Assembly: GCA_040002435.1 (NCBI GenBank)
Contig: JBDUEM010000156.1
Coordinates: forward strand, 1 to 17,330
Direction of reading: 5' to 3'
Length of the DNA stretch: 17,330 nt
DNA from: JANXXV01 sp040002435
GTDB lineage: Bacteria; Acidobacteriota; Terriglobia; Bryobacterales; Bryobacteraceae
The notes below the pieces were generated by a model, which was not told the origin of the DNA, made no database searches, and worked only from the letters and a program-made list of their open reading frames with translations. Of this stretch, positions 7,777 through 15,605 are shown in pieces (position 1 is the stretch's first letter; each line of letters opens with the position of its first letter). A program made the translations under genes and the position numbers.

Positions 7777-8793
7777 ATGACCCGACGAAACCTAATGGCC
7801 GCGGCTCTGCTGGCACCACAAGCCTCCACATCGGCGAAGCTGCTGAAGCCGGCGGTCCTGAAACCGGGCGACACGGTGGGCTTGATCACTCCATCGACGT
7901 TTGTCAGCGATCCGGATCGCATTGCAGCGGCCATACTAACCATCGAGTATTTCGGATTGAAAATGAAGATGGGCCGGAATGTCCGTAAGCAGACCGGCTA
8001 CGTCGGCGGCACCATTGCGCAGCGCGTATCGGACCTGCACGATATGTTCCGCGATCCGGAGGTGAAGGCAGTTTTCACCATCCGCGGCGGTTATGGTTCA
8101 GGACAACTGCTGGACGACATCGACTATGAACTGATCCGCAAAAATCCCAAGATCTTCCTGGGTTTCAGCGACATCACGGCAATGCATCTGGCCATCCATA
8201 AGAAGACCGGCCTGGTCACCTTCCACGGACCGGTCACGCTGTCGAGGTTCACAGGGTACACGCAGGAACATTTCAGGAAGGCGATGTTCGACCCCAAGCC
8301 AATCGGCTCCGTCACAAATCCGCCTCCTAGCGACCCGCTCCGTCCTGCACACACGCTGCGCACGGTGCGTCCCGGAAAGGCGCGTGGTCCTTTGATCGGC
8401 GGCAATCTGTCGTTGATCGCCTCGCTGATGGGGACTCCGTACGAGATTGACACGCGCGGGAAAATTTTCTTTATCGAAGATGTGGGCGAGCAGCCCTACA
8501 GCATCGACCGGATGCTGACGCAGCTTCGACTGGCGGGGAAGCTGAAGAGCGCCGCAGGCATCATTTTTGGTGAATGCGAAGACTGCCGGCGAAGCGATTA
8601 CAAGCCATCGTTCGACGCTACGTTTTCCCTGGGGGAAGTGGTGGACAACATATTGGGCGAGTTGAAAATACCCGTGCTCTCGGGGTTGACCATCGGCCAT
8701 ACCGACGATCAGCTAACGTTGCCGCTGGGCGTAATGGCTACACTCGACGCCGACAAAGGTGAATTGGTAATAGAGGAGTCCGCTGTATCATGA
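7777..8793 (+). CDS. LD-carboxypeptidase-like serine peptidase, family S66
   Basis: A 338-residue S66 peptidase. The family cleaves L,D bonds in muropeptides, recycling peptidoglycan tetrapeptides, or detoxifies peptide-nucleotide antibiotics (MccF branch). The catalytic triad is in place: Ser131 in GFSDIT, Glu234 in FIEDVGE and His308 in GHTDDQ. RGGYGSGQLLDDIDY precedes the nucleophile as in the family, and IGGNLSLIASLMGT (207-220) is also typical. The N-terminus reads MTRRNLMAAALLAPQ, which fits a Tat signal (TRRNLM), whereas E. coli LdcA is cytosolic; export here is an inference. The gene lies between a glycosidase and an esterase, overlaps the latter by four bases (ATGA), and is probably part of one three-gene transcript. 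Whether it acts on muropeptides or another substrate cannot be decided here. Confidence 0.88.
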   Translation: MTRRNLMAAALLAPQASTSAKLLKPAVLKPGDTVGLITPSTFVSDPDRIAAAILTIEYFGLKMKMGRNVRKQTGYVGGTIAQRVSDLHDMFRDPEVKAVFTIRGGYGSGQLLDDIDYELIRKNPKIFLGFSDITAMHLAIHKKTGLVTFHGPVTLSRFTGYTQEHFRKAMFDPKPIGSVTNPPPSDPLRPAHTLRTVRPGKARGPLIGGNLSLIASLMGTPYEIDTRGKIFFIEDVGEQPYSIDRMLTQLRLAGKLKSAAGIIFGECEDCRRSDYKPSFDATFSLGEVVDNILGELKIPVLSGLTIGHTDDQLTLPLGVMATLDADKGELVIEESAVS

Positions 8794-9662
8794 TGGGTCG
8801 TATGAAAGTTCTTGTGATGGCTTTGTTCGTAGTTTCTACTGCAGCGTTGGCGCAACCTGTCACCGAGTTGCTTTGGCCGCAGGGTGCTCCCGGGGCGTTA
8901 GGCGACGACGAGAAAGACAAGCCGTCGCTCACTTCGTACCTCGCGATCCCTGCCAAGGCCGTCGGGACGGCAGTGATCGTATGCCCCGGCGGTGGATACG
9001 GCGGTCTGGCGATGGATCATGAAGGGAAGCAGATTGCCGAATGGCTGAACAATCTGGGTATCTCCGCGTTCGTGCTGAAGTACCGCCTGGGGCCTAAATA
9101 CCATCATCCGATTGAATTGCACGATGCCCAACGGGCCCTACGCATGGTGCGGGCACGCGCGGCGGAAATCCACGTGAGACCGGATCACATTGGGATCTGG
9201 GGCTTCTCGGCGGGCGGACATTTGGCTTCCACCGTAGGCACTCATTTCGATGCCGGCGATCCCAATGCCACGGACGCGGTGGACCGGATGAGTTCGCGTC
9301 CCGATTTCATGGTATTGGCCTATCCGGTGATCAGCTTCACCGACTTTGTTCATACTGGATCGCGTCGAAATCTGCTCGGAGATAACCCGGACCCCAAGCT
9401 GGTGGAGTTGCTCTCGAACGAAAAACAGGTGACGGAACAGACGCCGCCGACTTTTCTCTTTCACACCGATAGCGATACCGGTGTGCCCGCTGAGAATAGT
9501 GTGATGTTCTACCTCGCGCTGCGGCGAGCGAAAGTACCGGCGGAGATGCACATCTACGAGCCCGGTAAGCATGGAGTCGGCCTGGCGCCGCTGGATCCAA
9601 CGCTATCGAGCTGGAGTGGACGCCTGGCGGAATGGTTTCGCGTGCGTGGCCTGCTCCGCTAA
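8790..9662 (+). CDS. Secreted alpha/beta hydrolase, acetylxylan-esterase-like
   Basis: A 290-residue exported esterase of the BD-FAE/acetylxylan esterase-like alpha/beta hydrolases. The signal peptide is about residues 1-21 (core VLVMALFVVSTAALA, cut before QP). The oxyanion loop is CPGGGYGGL (65-73), the nucleophile Ser140 lies in GFSAGGH, the acid is probably Asp229 in DSDTGVP, and the base is His261 in GKHGVGL. Such enzymes deacetylate plant xylan or related sugars, which fits the neighbouring glycosidase. The start ATG at 8790 overlaps the previous stop by four bases, with GAGGAG 11 bases upstream; ATG at 8802 is a possible later start. The gene ends 12 bases before the convergent amidohydrolase gene. 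Confidence 0.87.
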   Translation: MMGRMKVLVMALFVVSTAALAQPVTELLWPQGAPGALGDDEKDKPSLTSYLAIPAKAVGTAVIVCPGGGYGGLAMDHEGKQIAEWLNNLGISAFVLKYRLGPKYHHPIELHDAQRALRMVRARAAEIHVRPDHIGIWGFSAGGHLASTVGTHFDAGDPNATDAVDRMSSRPDFMVLAYPVISFTDFVHTGSRRNLLGDNPDPKLVELLSNEKQVTEQTPPTFLFHTDSDTGVPAENSVMFYLALRRAKVPAEMHIYEPGKHGVGLAPLDPTLSSWSGRLAEWFRVRGLLR

Positions 9663-9674
9663 TTTTCCAGCGAG

Positions 9675-11327
9675 TTACGGTTTTTCGGTTACTTCGATGA
9701 TGACCCGACCGCCGACTACGGTCAGGCGCACCTTCGCGTCACGGATTTCGGCGGGAGGAATGGTCGTGAGGTCGCGATCAATTAAGACGAAATCCGCCAG
9801 CTTTCCCGCCTGGAGGGTTCCCTTACGGCTCTCAGTGAACTGTCCGTAGGCAGCATCGGCGGTGTAAGCCCGCAGAGCTTCCTCCACTTTGATCTTCTGC
9901 TCGGGAACCCATCCGCCAGGATTCTTGTCATCCAGTGTCTTGCGGGTCACGGCGGCATAGATTCCTTCCAGAGGAGTAGGTGGGGCGACGAACCAATCGC
10001 TGCCAAAGACGACTTTCGCGCCCGCATCCAGAAGGGAGCGGAAAGCATAAGTTGTCTTGATTCGTTCCGGACCGATGACCTTTTCAGCCCACCGTCCGTC
10101 ATCGATAGCATGATACGGCTGCATGCTGGCTATCACGTTTAATTTGGCGAACCGTGCGATATCAGGCGGCGCGATGTGCTGGGCGTGTTCCATCCTGAAC
10201 CGGGCATTGGCCGGGTGCTGTTCATTTTGCACCCGCTCGAAGATATCCAATTGCGTCCGGATGGCACGGTCGCCTATAGCATGTACCATCACCTGCAAAC
10301 CCGCTTTGGTGGCGCCGGACGTCCAGGAGTAGAGCTCTTCGGGCTTGCTGACCATCAGGCCGGAATCCTTGGGTGCGTCAGTGAAGGGCTCAAGGAACGC
10401 CGCTGTGTGGGATCCCAGAGATCCGTCTACGAACGCCTTCAAGCCGCCCACCGAAAGGTAGTCATTGCCGCGGCCGGCCGCCGCCACTCTCTGGCCCAGA
10501 CGCTCCCATGTGCTCAGCGGCACGGCGGCGTAGATGCGAATTTTGAGCCTTCCTGCCTTGTCCGCCCGATCAAAGACTTCGAGATCAGACCAGCCGCCCA
10601 TGTGAACCACCGATGTGACGCCGCGTTCAGCAACATACTTCATCGCTTCCTCCAGAGCGCGGGCGCTTTGCGCTGGAGTTGGAGGCGGGACGATCTTCTC
10701 CACCAGGGCCATGGCGTTGTCTTTGAAGATGCCGGTAGGCTCTCCGGCAGAATCGCGGATAATAGTGCCGCCAGGTGGGGACTGGGTGGACCTGGATACT
10801 TTTGCCGCCTCGAGCGCTTTCGTGTTCGCCAGGCACATGTGGCCGTCCAGGCGATTGATCCATACGGGGTTGTCGCGGGTTACGCTGTCAATCCATTCCC
10901 GCGTTGGCAGTTCCCCGCCCCAGTTCTGATGGTCCCAGTCGCCTGCGGTGATCCACACACCTGGAGGACTTGTGGCTGCGAAGGCCTTGATGCGGGCAAC
11001 GAATTCCTCTTTCGTTCTTGCATTCCGAAGCTGGACGCTTGCGAGGGCGAAACCGCCATCCAGAAAATGCACGTGAGAGTCGATAAACCCCGGGACCAAC
11101 ATTTGCCCGTGTGCGTCGATGGTCCGGGTTCGCTTGCCCGTTCTGCCACTGATCTCCTGGTTAGAACCGACCGCGGTGATGGTGTCACCGGTAACGAGGA
11201 TAGCCTCGGCCCGCGGCTGGGACGGGTTGCCGGTCCAGACGCGGGCGTTTACTACGGCTAACGTGGGGTCTTGTGCGCCGGCTGGCATCATCAGCGACAG
11301 AAATACGAGTACCAGCCGGAATTGCAT
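9675..11327 (-). CDS. Secreted YtcJ-like metal-dependent amidohydrolase
   Basis: A 550-residue amidohydrolase-superfamily enzyme (Amidohydro_3 type) with an N-terminal signal peptide ending near PAGA. Metal ligands visible are the HxH pair His85/His87 in GFIDSHVHF, Lys297 in GLKAFVDGS (the usual carboxylated Lys position), His349 in VHAIGDRA, His381/His384 in EHAQHI, and Asp444 in FGSDW. These are conserved across YtcJ-like proteins, which hydrolyse C-N bonds; substrates are mostly unknown. The ATG directly abuts the TAG of the NIPSNAP gene (TAGATG) and has no strong ribosome site, so coupling to that gene is likely. It forms one transcript with the NIPSNAP and RhaE-type genes. Complete, of usual length, with no missing key residue. 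Confidence 0.9.
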   Translation of the reverse strand: MQFRLVLVFLSLMMPAGAQDPTLAVVNARVWTGNPSQPRAEAILVTGDTITAVGSNQEISGRTGKRTRTIDAHGQMLVPGFIDSHVHFLDGGFALASVQLRNARTKEEFVARIKAFAATSPPGVWITAGDWDHQNWGGELPTREWIDSVTRDNPVWINRLDGHMCLANTKALEAAKVSRSTQSPPGGTIIRDSAGEPTGIFKDNAMALVEKIVPPPTPAQSARALEEAMKYVAERGVTSVVHMGGWSDLEVFDRADKAGRLKIRIYAAVPLSTWERLGQRVAAAGRGNDYLSVGGLKAFVDGSLGSHTAAFLEPFTDAPKDSGLMVSKPEELYSWTSGATKAGLQVMVHAIGDRAIRTQLDIFERVQNEQHPANARFRMEHAQHIAPPDIARFAKLNVIASMQPYHAIDDGRWAEKVIGPERIKTTYAFRSLLDAGAKVVFGSDWFVAPPTPLEGIYAAVTRKTLDDKNPGGWVPEQKIKVEEALRAYTADAAYGQFTESRKGTLQAGKLADFVLIDRDLTTIPPAEIRDAKVRLTVVGGRVIIEVTEKP

Positions 11328-11717
11328 CTACTTGATCTTCGAGAAGTCGGCCGGGTCCATGAAGACCGAGACTACGTGGTCAACAATTTTTCCACTTACT
11401 TCCGATTCCTTTTGGGCCTTCTGCCAGGCAGGGTCCGCGCGGAAGCCTTCCCAGCTCTTCTTGGCAGCATCGCGGCTGGGGTAGGCAAGTATATAGACGA
11501 GCGTGTTCTTTGACAGCGGCGCGTCCTGGGGCACCCAGTAGCCGATGTTCGTCATGCCGTGCTTTTCAAACAGCTTTGTTGTATGGTCCCGAAAACGGGT
11601 GAGCAAGGCGTCCAGCCTGCCGTCTACGGTAGTGTAAGTGCGCATTTCAAATACGCGATTTTCAGCAGCCATGGTCATTGTCATCAAAAGGGAAGCTAGC
11701 AGCAGTTTTTTTAACAT
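11328..11717 (-). CDS. Secreted NIPSNAP-domain protein
   Basis: A 129-residue protein with a signal peptide (MLKKLLLASLLMTMTMAA, cut before EN) and a single NIPSNAP domain. The family pattern FEMRTYTT appears near residues 23-30, with KHGMTNIGYW (52-61), and then AYPSRDAAKKSWEGFRADPAWQ in two pieces, about 78-99. NIPSNAP is a ferredoxin-like dimeric alpha/beta barrel; its bacterial function is not established. Export is unusual compared with mitochondrial members but common in acidobacterial copies as far as I recall. The start has AGGA eight bases upstream, overlapping the RhaE stop. It sits between the aldolase/dehydrogenase and an amidohydrolase, with no gap on the amidohydrolase side, so the three are likely expressed together. 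Confidence 0.88.
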   Translation of the reverse strand: MLKKLLLASLLMTMTMAAENRVFEMRTYTTVDGRLDALLTRFRDHTTKLFEKHGMTNIGYWVPQDAPLSKNTLVYILAYPSRDAAKKSWEGFRADPAWQKAQKESEVSGKIVDHVVSVFMDPADFSKIK

Positions 11718-11727
11718 TGTGTTTGTC

Positions 11728-13923
11728 CTATCGGAGGAATGCCTCCGGAAGTCCTCCGTCTACTGGAATTACGTGGCCCGAAGTCTTAGCGCTTTGATCG
11801 CTGGCTAGCCAGTATATGGCATTCGCACAATCGGCGGGCGTGATCGGTAGAGCGGTAAGCGTGCGCTTGGCGTAAAAATTCGCCAGCTTGGTTCGCAGCT
11901 CGTCCGTTGTTTCGGTTTCCTCAAACGCAATCTTGTATTTGGTCAAAGATGGAATCAGGCGGTCTCTGGGGAACATCGTACTTCCTTCCACCACGGTGGC
12001 CGGCGAGATTCCGTTCACGCGGACCAGCGGCGCCATGCCCACGGCCAGTTCGCGGATGAGATGATTTACCGCGCCCTTACTCACGTCATACGCTTCGCTG
12101 CCGCGCTTGGGAACTACGGCGTTCGCGGAGCTGGTAAGCACGATGATGGCCGGCAGATTCTGATCCTTAAACAGTTTGCTCGCTTCGTCGGCGAGCAGAT
12201 AATTTCCAGTCACATTGATGTCGAACGTCAGCTTCCATTGTTCGTCCGGCAATACTCCGGCGGCATCGGGCGCAATGAATACCGCGGCGGTGTTGATCAC
12301 TCCATCCACACCACCGAACTGCAGCGCCGTCTTCTTGAATGAGGCCGCGATGCTGGCACGGTCCTGCAAGTCGAGCGCGCAGCTTGCCACCGCTTCCGTG
12401 CCCGCGATCTTGGCGGCGAGTTCGGCTGTTTCCTTCGCGGACGCTTCATTGCGGTCAGCGATCATGAGATGCGCGCCGCCTTGCGCCAGCTTAAGCGCAG
12501 TGGAGCGTCCGATGCCGCTGCCGCCTCCCACCACAAGAAAGATCTTGCGGCTCAGCTCCTTCTCCGGCGGCATGCGCTGCAGCTTCGCTTCTTCCAGGGC
12601 CCAGTATTCGATGCGGAACGCTTCACTCGGAGGCAGTGCCACGTAGTTATTGTGGCTGGTGAAGCGGTGGGAATCTTCGGGCGTCTTGGCCTGGGGAAGA
12701 TGCGGCACTTCTTCCGAATCAGCGAGAGCTGTTGCACCGGCCATCACGTTCTTGGCATTTACGTAGAATTCGCCGGTGATGCGGGCCTCCGTCTTGTTCT
12801 TGCCGAAAGTAAACATGCCCAGGCCCGCGATCAGGACCACGGAAGGGTTGGGATCGCGCAACGCCGGCGAACCGGGTTCGGCGCAAGCATTGTAGTACTC
12901 CGCGTATTCGGCCCGGTAGCGTTCGGCAGTGCCGGCAATCTTGGCCCTCAAATCCTGAACGGTCTCATCGGTCGCGTGCCAGTCCACGAACATCGGACGG
13001 ATGCGTGTGCGAATGAAGTGATCAGGACAGCTGGTGCCCAGATGCGCGAGCGCTTTCGCATCGAGGGAGTTCACAAAGTCGATCATTTCGGGCGAGCCAT
13101 CGTAGTGCGCGATCGTGCGCCGCTTGGTAGCCAGTTGTCCCCGGAGATACGGCAGGACGGCCGCGGCTACGTCTGTTGGTTCGGCATGCGCTGGCAGCTG
13201 TGTACCGCCAAAGAGCTTTTTGCCTTTATGATGTCCGGTTACAAAGTCGCCCAGCTCATCAATGATGGTGATGCTGTTCACATACGATTCACGTTGCGTA
13301 TCGCCCCACGTAAATAGCCCGTGGCTGCCGAGGATGATGCCATCGGCGGTGGGATTCTCGGTCACCGCGCGGTTCAACATCATGCCGAGTTCAAAGCCCG
13401 GACGCTGCCAGGGGAGCCAAACGATGTTGTGTTTGTACCGCTTGTTGAATTCGGCGAGCTTGGCTTTCCCATTCGCGCTGGCTGCCAATGCGATCGCCCA
13501 GTCCGGATGTAAATGGTCGACATGCGCGAAGGGCAGGAAAGCGTGGAGTGGTGTATCGATGGACGCCGGCGCCTTGCTTTCGCCAAACGCGCAGATCGGA
13601 TAGTAGGCCACCATCTCGTCTTCGTTCTGTTCGCCCCTATAGACTGATTTCAGCTGGTTGAGGCGATCGAGATAGAGCAGGGCAAAGCCGGATTTCTTGA
13701 TGCTGCCCAGATCGCCGCCACTGCCTTTCACGGCCAGCACTTTCACGGTGTTGCCGGTAAACGGGTCGCGTAAGTCGAGCTTCGAACTCGTGTTGCCGCC
13801 GCCGAAATTGGTGATGCGCAGGTCAGCGCCTAGCAGATTGGACCGGTAACGCAAGAGATCCAGTGTGTCGGCAGCAAGAGATTGAGCTACTTGGTCATCC
13901 CATAAATCTTTTAGGTATTTCAT
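11728..13923 (-). CDS. rhaE: Bifunctional class II aldolase / short-chain dehydrogenase (RhaE type)
   Basis: A 731-residue cytosolic fusion. The N-terminal domain (about 1-400) is a class II aldolase: GGGNTSSK at 41-48, zinc-type His137/His139 in HLHPDW, and GSHGLFTWGD at 199-208. The C-terminal domain (about 458-731) is a short-chain dehydrogenase with GGGSGIGR (466-473), NTAA (544-547), Ser598/599 and the Tyr612/Lys616 pair of YDVSK. The RhaE family splits L-rhamnulose 1-phosphate into dihydroxyacetone phosphate and L-lactaldehyde, then oxidises the aldehyde to lactate. Specificity for rhamnose over another deoxy-sugar is inferred from the family; no kinase or isomerase gene is in the window. 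The ATG at 13923 is favoured over a TTG just upstream; neither has a clear ribosome site. First gene of a three-gene set. Confidence 0.88.
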   Translation of the reverse strand: MKYLKDLWDDQVAQSLAADTLDLLRYRSNLLGADLRITNFGGGNTSSKLDLRDPFTGNTVKVLAVKGSGGDLGSIKKSGFALLYLDRLNQLKSVYRGEQNEDEMVAYYPICAFGESKAPASIDTPLHAFLPFAHVDHLHPDWAIALAASANGKAKLAEFNKRYKHNIVWLPWQRPGFELGMMLNRAVTENPTADGIILGSHGLFTWGDTQRESYVNSITIIDELGDFVTGHHKGKKLFGGTQLPAHAEPTDVAAAVLPYLRGQLATKRRTIAHYDGSPEMIDFVNSLDAKALAHLGTSCPDHFIRTRIRPMFVDWHATDETVQDLRAKIAGTAERYRAEYAEYYNACAEPGSPALRDPNPSVVLIAGLGMFTFGKNKTEARITGEFYVNAKNVMAGATALADSEEVPHLPQAKTPEDSHRFTSHNNYVALPPSEAFRIEYWALEEAKLQRMPPEKELSRKIFLVVGGGSGIGRSTALKLAQGGAHLMIADRNEASAKETAELAAKIAGTEAVASCALDLQDRASIAASFKKTALQFGGVDGVINTAAVFIAPDAAGVLPDEQWKLTFDINVTGNYLLADEASKLFKDQNLPAIIVLTSSANAVVPKRGSEAYDVSKGAVNHLIRELAVGMAPLVRVNGISPATVVEGSTMFPRDRLIPSLTKYKIAFEETETTDELRTKLANFYAKRTLTALPITPADCANAIYWLASDQSAKTSGHVIPVDGGLPEAFLR

Positions 13924-14008
13924 CAATGTGATGGTACTAAATGCCGCGCGGGGTGCTGTGGTTTGGTTTGGCGGACCTCCCGGAGAGCCGAAGGCCGAAC
14001 GGAATCCA

Positions 14009-14020
14009 GAGCCGCGGCTC
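14009..14020. repeat. Perfect palindrome GAGCCGCGGCTC
   Basis: Twelve bases, fully self-complementary, in the middle of the divergent region, about 55 bases upstream of the candidate plus-strand -35 box and 86 bases from the RhaE start. It could be an operator half-site pair or a chance GC-rich palindrome. Confidence 0.3.
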
Positions 14021-14074
14021 AGATTGCGGCAAGTGCTGCATGCTAAGCTCTAAAAGCTGTCTGGGTTGAGGTCT

Positions 14075-14103
14075 GTGAGATCGACATCGGCCCCATCTAA
14101 TAT
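14075..14103 (+). promoter_or_regulatory. Candidate sigma70-type promoter for the conserved unknown gene
   Basis: GTGAGA (14075-14080, 4/6) and TAATAT (14098-14103, 4/6) are 17 bases apart. A start near 14110 would leave a short leader of about 17 bases before the ATG at 14127. The match is moderate. Confidence 0.3.
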
Positions 14104-14126
14104 TTCATGCCCTTTTCGCCGATAGT

Positions 14127-15596
14127 ATGAAGATGAGCAGCACAAGCGGAATGCCTGGCGACCAGGATGAACCGCACATTCTCACCACGAATCAGAAAGC
14201 CCTGAAGATCAACCTCGATCTTTCCCGGTACGGTACGTTCGCCGAGATCGGCGCCGGCCAGGAAGTGGTCCGGTGGTTTTTTAAGGTGGGAGCCGCAGCC
14301 GGTACGATCGCCAAGTCCGTGTCCGCCTATGACATGGCAATTAGCGACGCAATTTACGGACCGGGCAAGCGCTACGTTTCGCGTGAACGGCTGCAGGCCA
14401 TGCTCGATTGTGAGCACGCCATCAATCTCGAGAAACTGGGGCCGGCTCGCGGAGACAGCAGTTCCTTCTTCACCTTTGCCGATACGGTCTCGGCCCGCAA
14501 TTTCCGCGGCACGAACGAATGCCACGGCTGGATGGGCGTCAAGTATCAGGCTCACCCCCATGCGGCGGACAGCCAGATCATTATTCACGTCCGGATGCTC
14601 GACCGGCAGAACGATCTCCAGCAAGACGCCCTGGGAATCGTGGGGGTAAATCTCTTATACGCGGCTTTTTACTTCCGTATGAAGCCTCATAAAATGCTGG
14701 AGTCGCTTCTCGATAACCTGAGTACGGAACGCGTCGAGATCGACATGATTGAATTTTCCGGCAATGATTTTCGCCATGTCGACAACCGCGCGGTGAGTCT
14801 GAAGCTGGTGCAACTCGGCCTGACGGGCGCCGCGATGTTCGGCCCCTCGGGTGAGGTGTTGCAGCCGTCCGAGGTTTTGCGAAAGCGGCCCGTGTTGGTG
14901 GAACGCGGCAGTTTTCGTCCGGTCACGAAAGTGAACCTCGATATGGTCAACTGCGCTCACAGCCAGTTCGCAGCGGATGTCGGTGCCGCCCCCGGTCACG
15001 TTGTGGAACTGATGGAGATCAACATGCGCCAACTTATGGTGGATGGGAAGGTCGACCTTGGTGATTTCCTCGCGCGGGCCGATGTCTTAGGGGCAGCGGG
15101 CAAGACTGTCCTCATCTCGAATCATTTCGAATACTATCGTCTCGCCGGTTATATCTCCCGCTATACATCGGAACCCATCGCGGTCACCATGGGCGCCATC
15201 AGTCTGCTCGACCTTTTCAAGGAAGAGTACTACGCCACGCTCGAGGGCGGAATTTTGGAAGCTTTTGGAAAGCTATTTACCAAGAACATGCGGATCTATG
15301 TTTACCCTTACAAAGATCCTGCAACGGGCGTCCTCCAGACCGTGGACAACGTAGCAATACATGCGGATCAGCGCAACATATTCGAACATCTTGTGGAGCG
15401 CGGCGGCATCAAACAACTCGTCAACTTTGACTCAAGCGTGCTTCACATTTTTTCGCGCAACGTCTTGCAGCGGATCAAAGAAGGAGACCCGGCATGGGAA
15501 GCTATGGTGCCCGAGGCAATCGCCACCGTCATCAAGAGTCACAATTATTTTGGGTACAAGGAATTCGACCGCGAGAAGACGGCACTGCCCGTCTGA
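14127..15596 (+). CDS. Conserved soluble protein of unknown function (family often mislabelled 'TonB-dependent receptor')
   Basis: A 489-residue protein without a signal peptide, membrane segments or TonB box. I recall the family from many bacteria, including Acidobacteria and Cyanobacteria, by the blocks YGTFAEIGAGQEVVRWFF (35-52), AAGTIAKSVSAYDM, FADTVSARNF, NECHGWMGVKYQ, LGIVGVNLLYAAF, NLSTERVEIDMIEFSG, LVERGSFRPVT, KTVLISNHFEYYRLAGYISRY (split) and LEGGILEAFG. Databases often call it a TonB-dependent receptor or a nicotinate-nucleotide adenylyltransferase; neither name is supported by what I can see. Its activity is unknown. The first 15-20 residues vary from other members, so ATG at 14133 or 14151 could be the true start; none has a clear ribosome site. 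It stands alone on its strand and ends 9 bases from the convergent DUF1080 gene. Confidence 0.85.
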   Translation: MKMSSTSGMPGDQDEPHILTTNQKALKINLDLSRYGTFAEIGAGQEVVRWFFKVGAAAGTIAKSVSAYDMAISDAIYGPGKRYVSRERLQAMLDCEHAINLEKLGPARGDSSSFFTFADTVSARNFRGTNECHGWMGVKYQAHPHAADSQIIIHVRMLDRQNDLQQDALGIVGVNLLYAAFYFRMKPHKMLESLLDNLSTERVEIDMIEFSGNDFRHVDNRAVSLKLVQLGLTGAAMFGPSGEVLQPSEVLRKRPVLVERGSFRPVTKVNLDMVNCAHSQFAADVGAAPGHVVELMEINMRQLMVDGKVDLGDFLARADVLGAAGKTVLISNHFEYYRLAGYISRYTSEPIAVTMGAISLLDLFKEEYYATLEGGILEAFGKLFTKNMRIYVYPYKDPATGVLQTVDNVAIHADQRNIFEHLVERGGIKQLVNFDSSVLHIFSRNVLQRIKEGDPAWEAMVPEAIATVIKSHNYFGYKEFDREKTALPV

Positions 15597-15605
15597 ACCA
15601 GGCGT

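Larger units (their letters stand above)
13924..14126. other. Divergent intergenic region
   Basis: About 200 bases between the RhaE-type gene (minus) and the conserved unknown gene (plus). It holds a candidate plus-strand promoter (14075-14103) and a perfect palindrome (14009-14020). I see no convincing minus-strand promoter and no small gene or RNA. Confidence 0.6.

Noticed and set aside
10176..11261. Long plus-strand reading frame (361 codons) opposite the amidohydrolase
   Set aside because: It lies wholly within a complete, motif-rich amidohydrolase gene on the other strand, has an atypical amino-acid mix and no recognisable domain; this is a GC-rich codon shadow.
12469..13317. Plus-strand reading frame (282 codons) opposite the RhaE-type gene
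   Set aside because: It is antisense to a fully conserved bifunctional enzyme with no protein motif of its own.
13929..13950. TAGTAC as a -10 box for the RhaE-type gene
   Set aside because: Only a 3/6 match and no recognisable -35 element 16-18 bases upstream.
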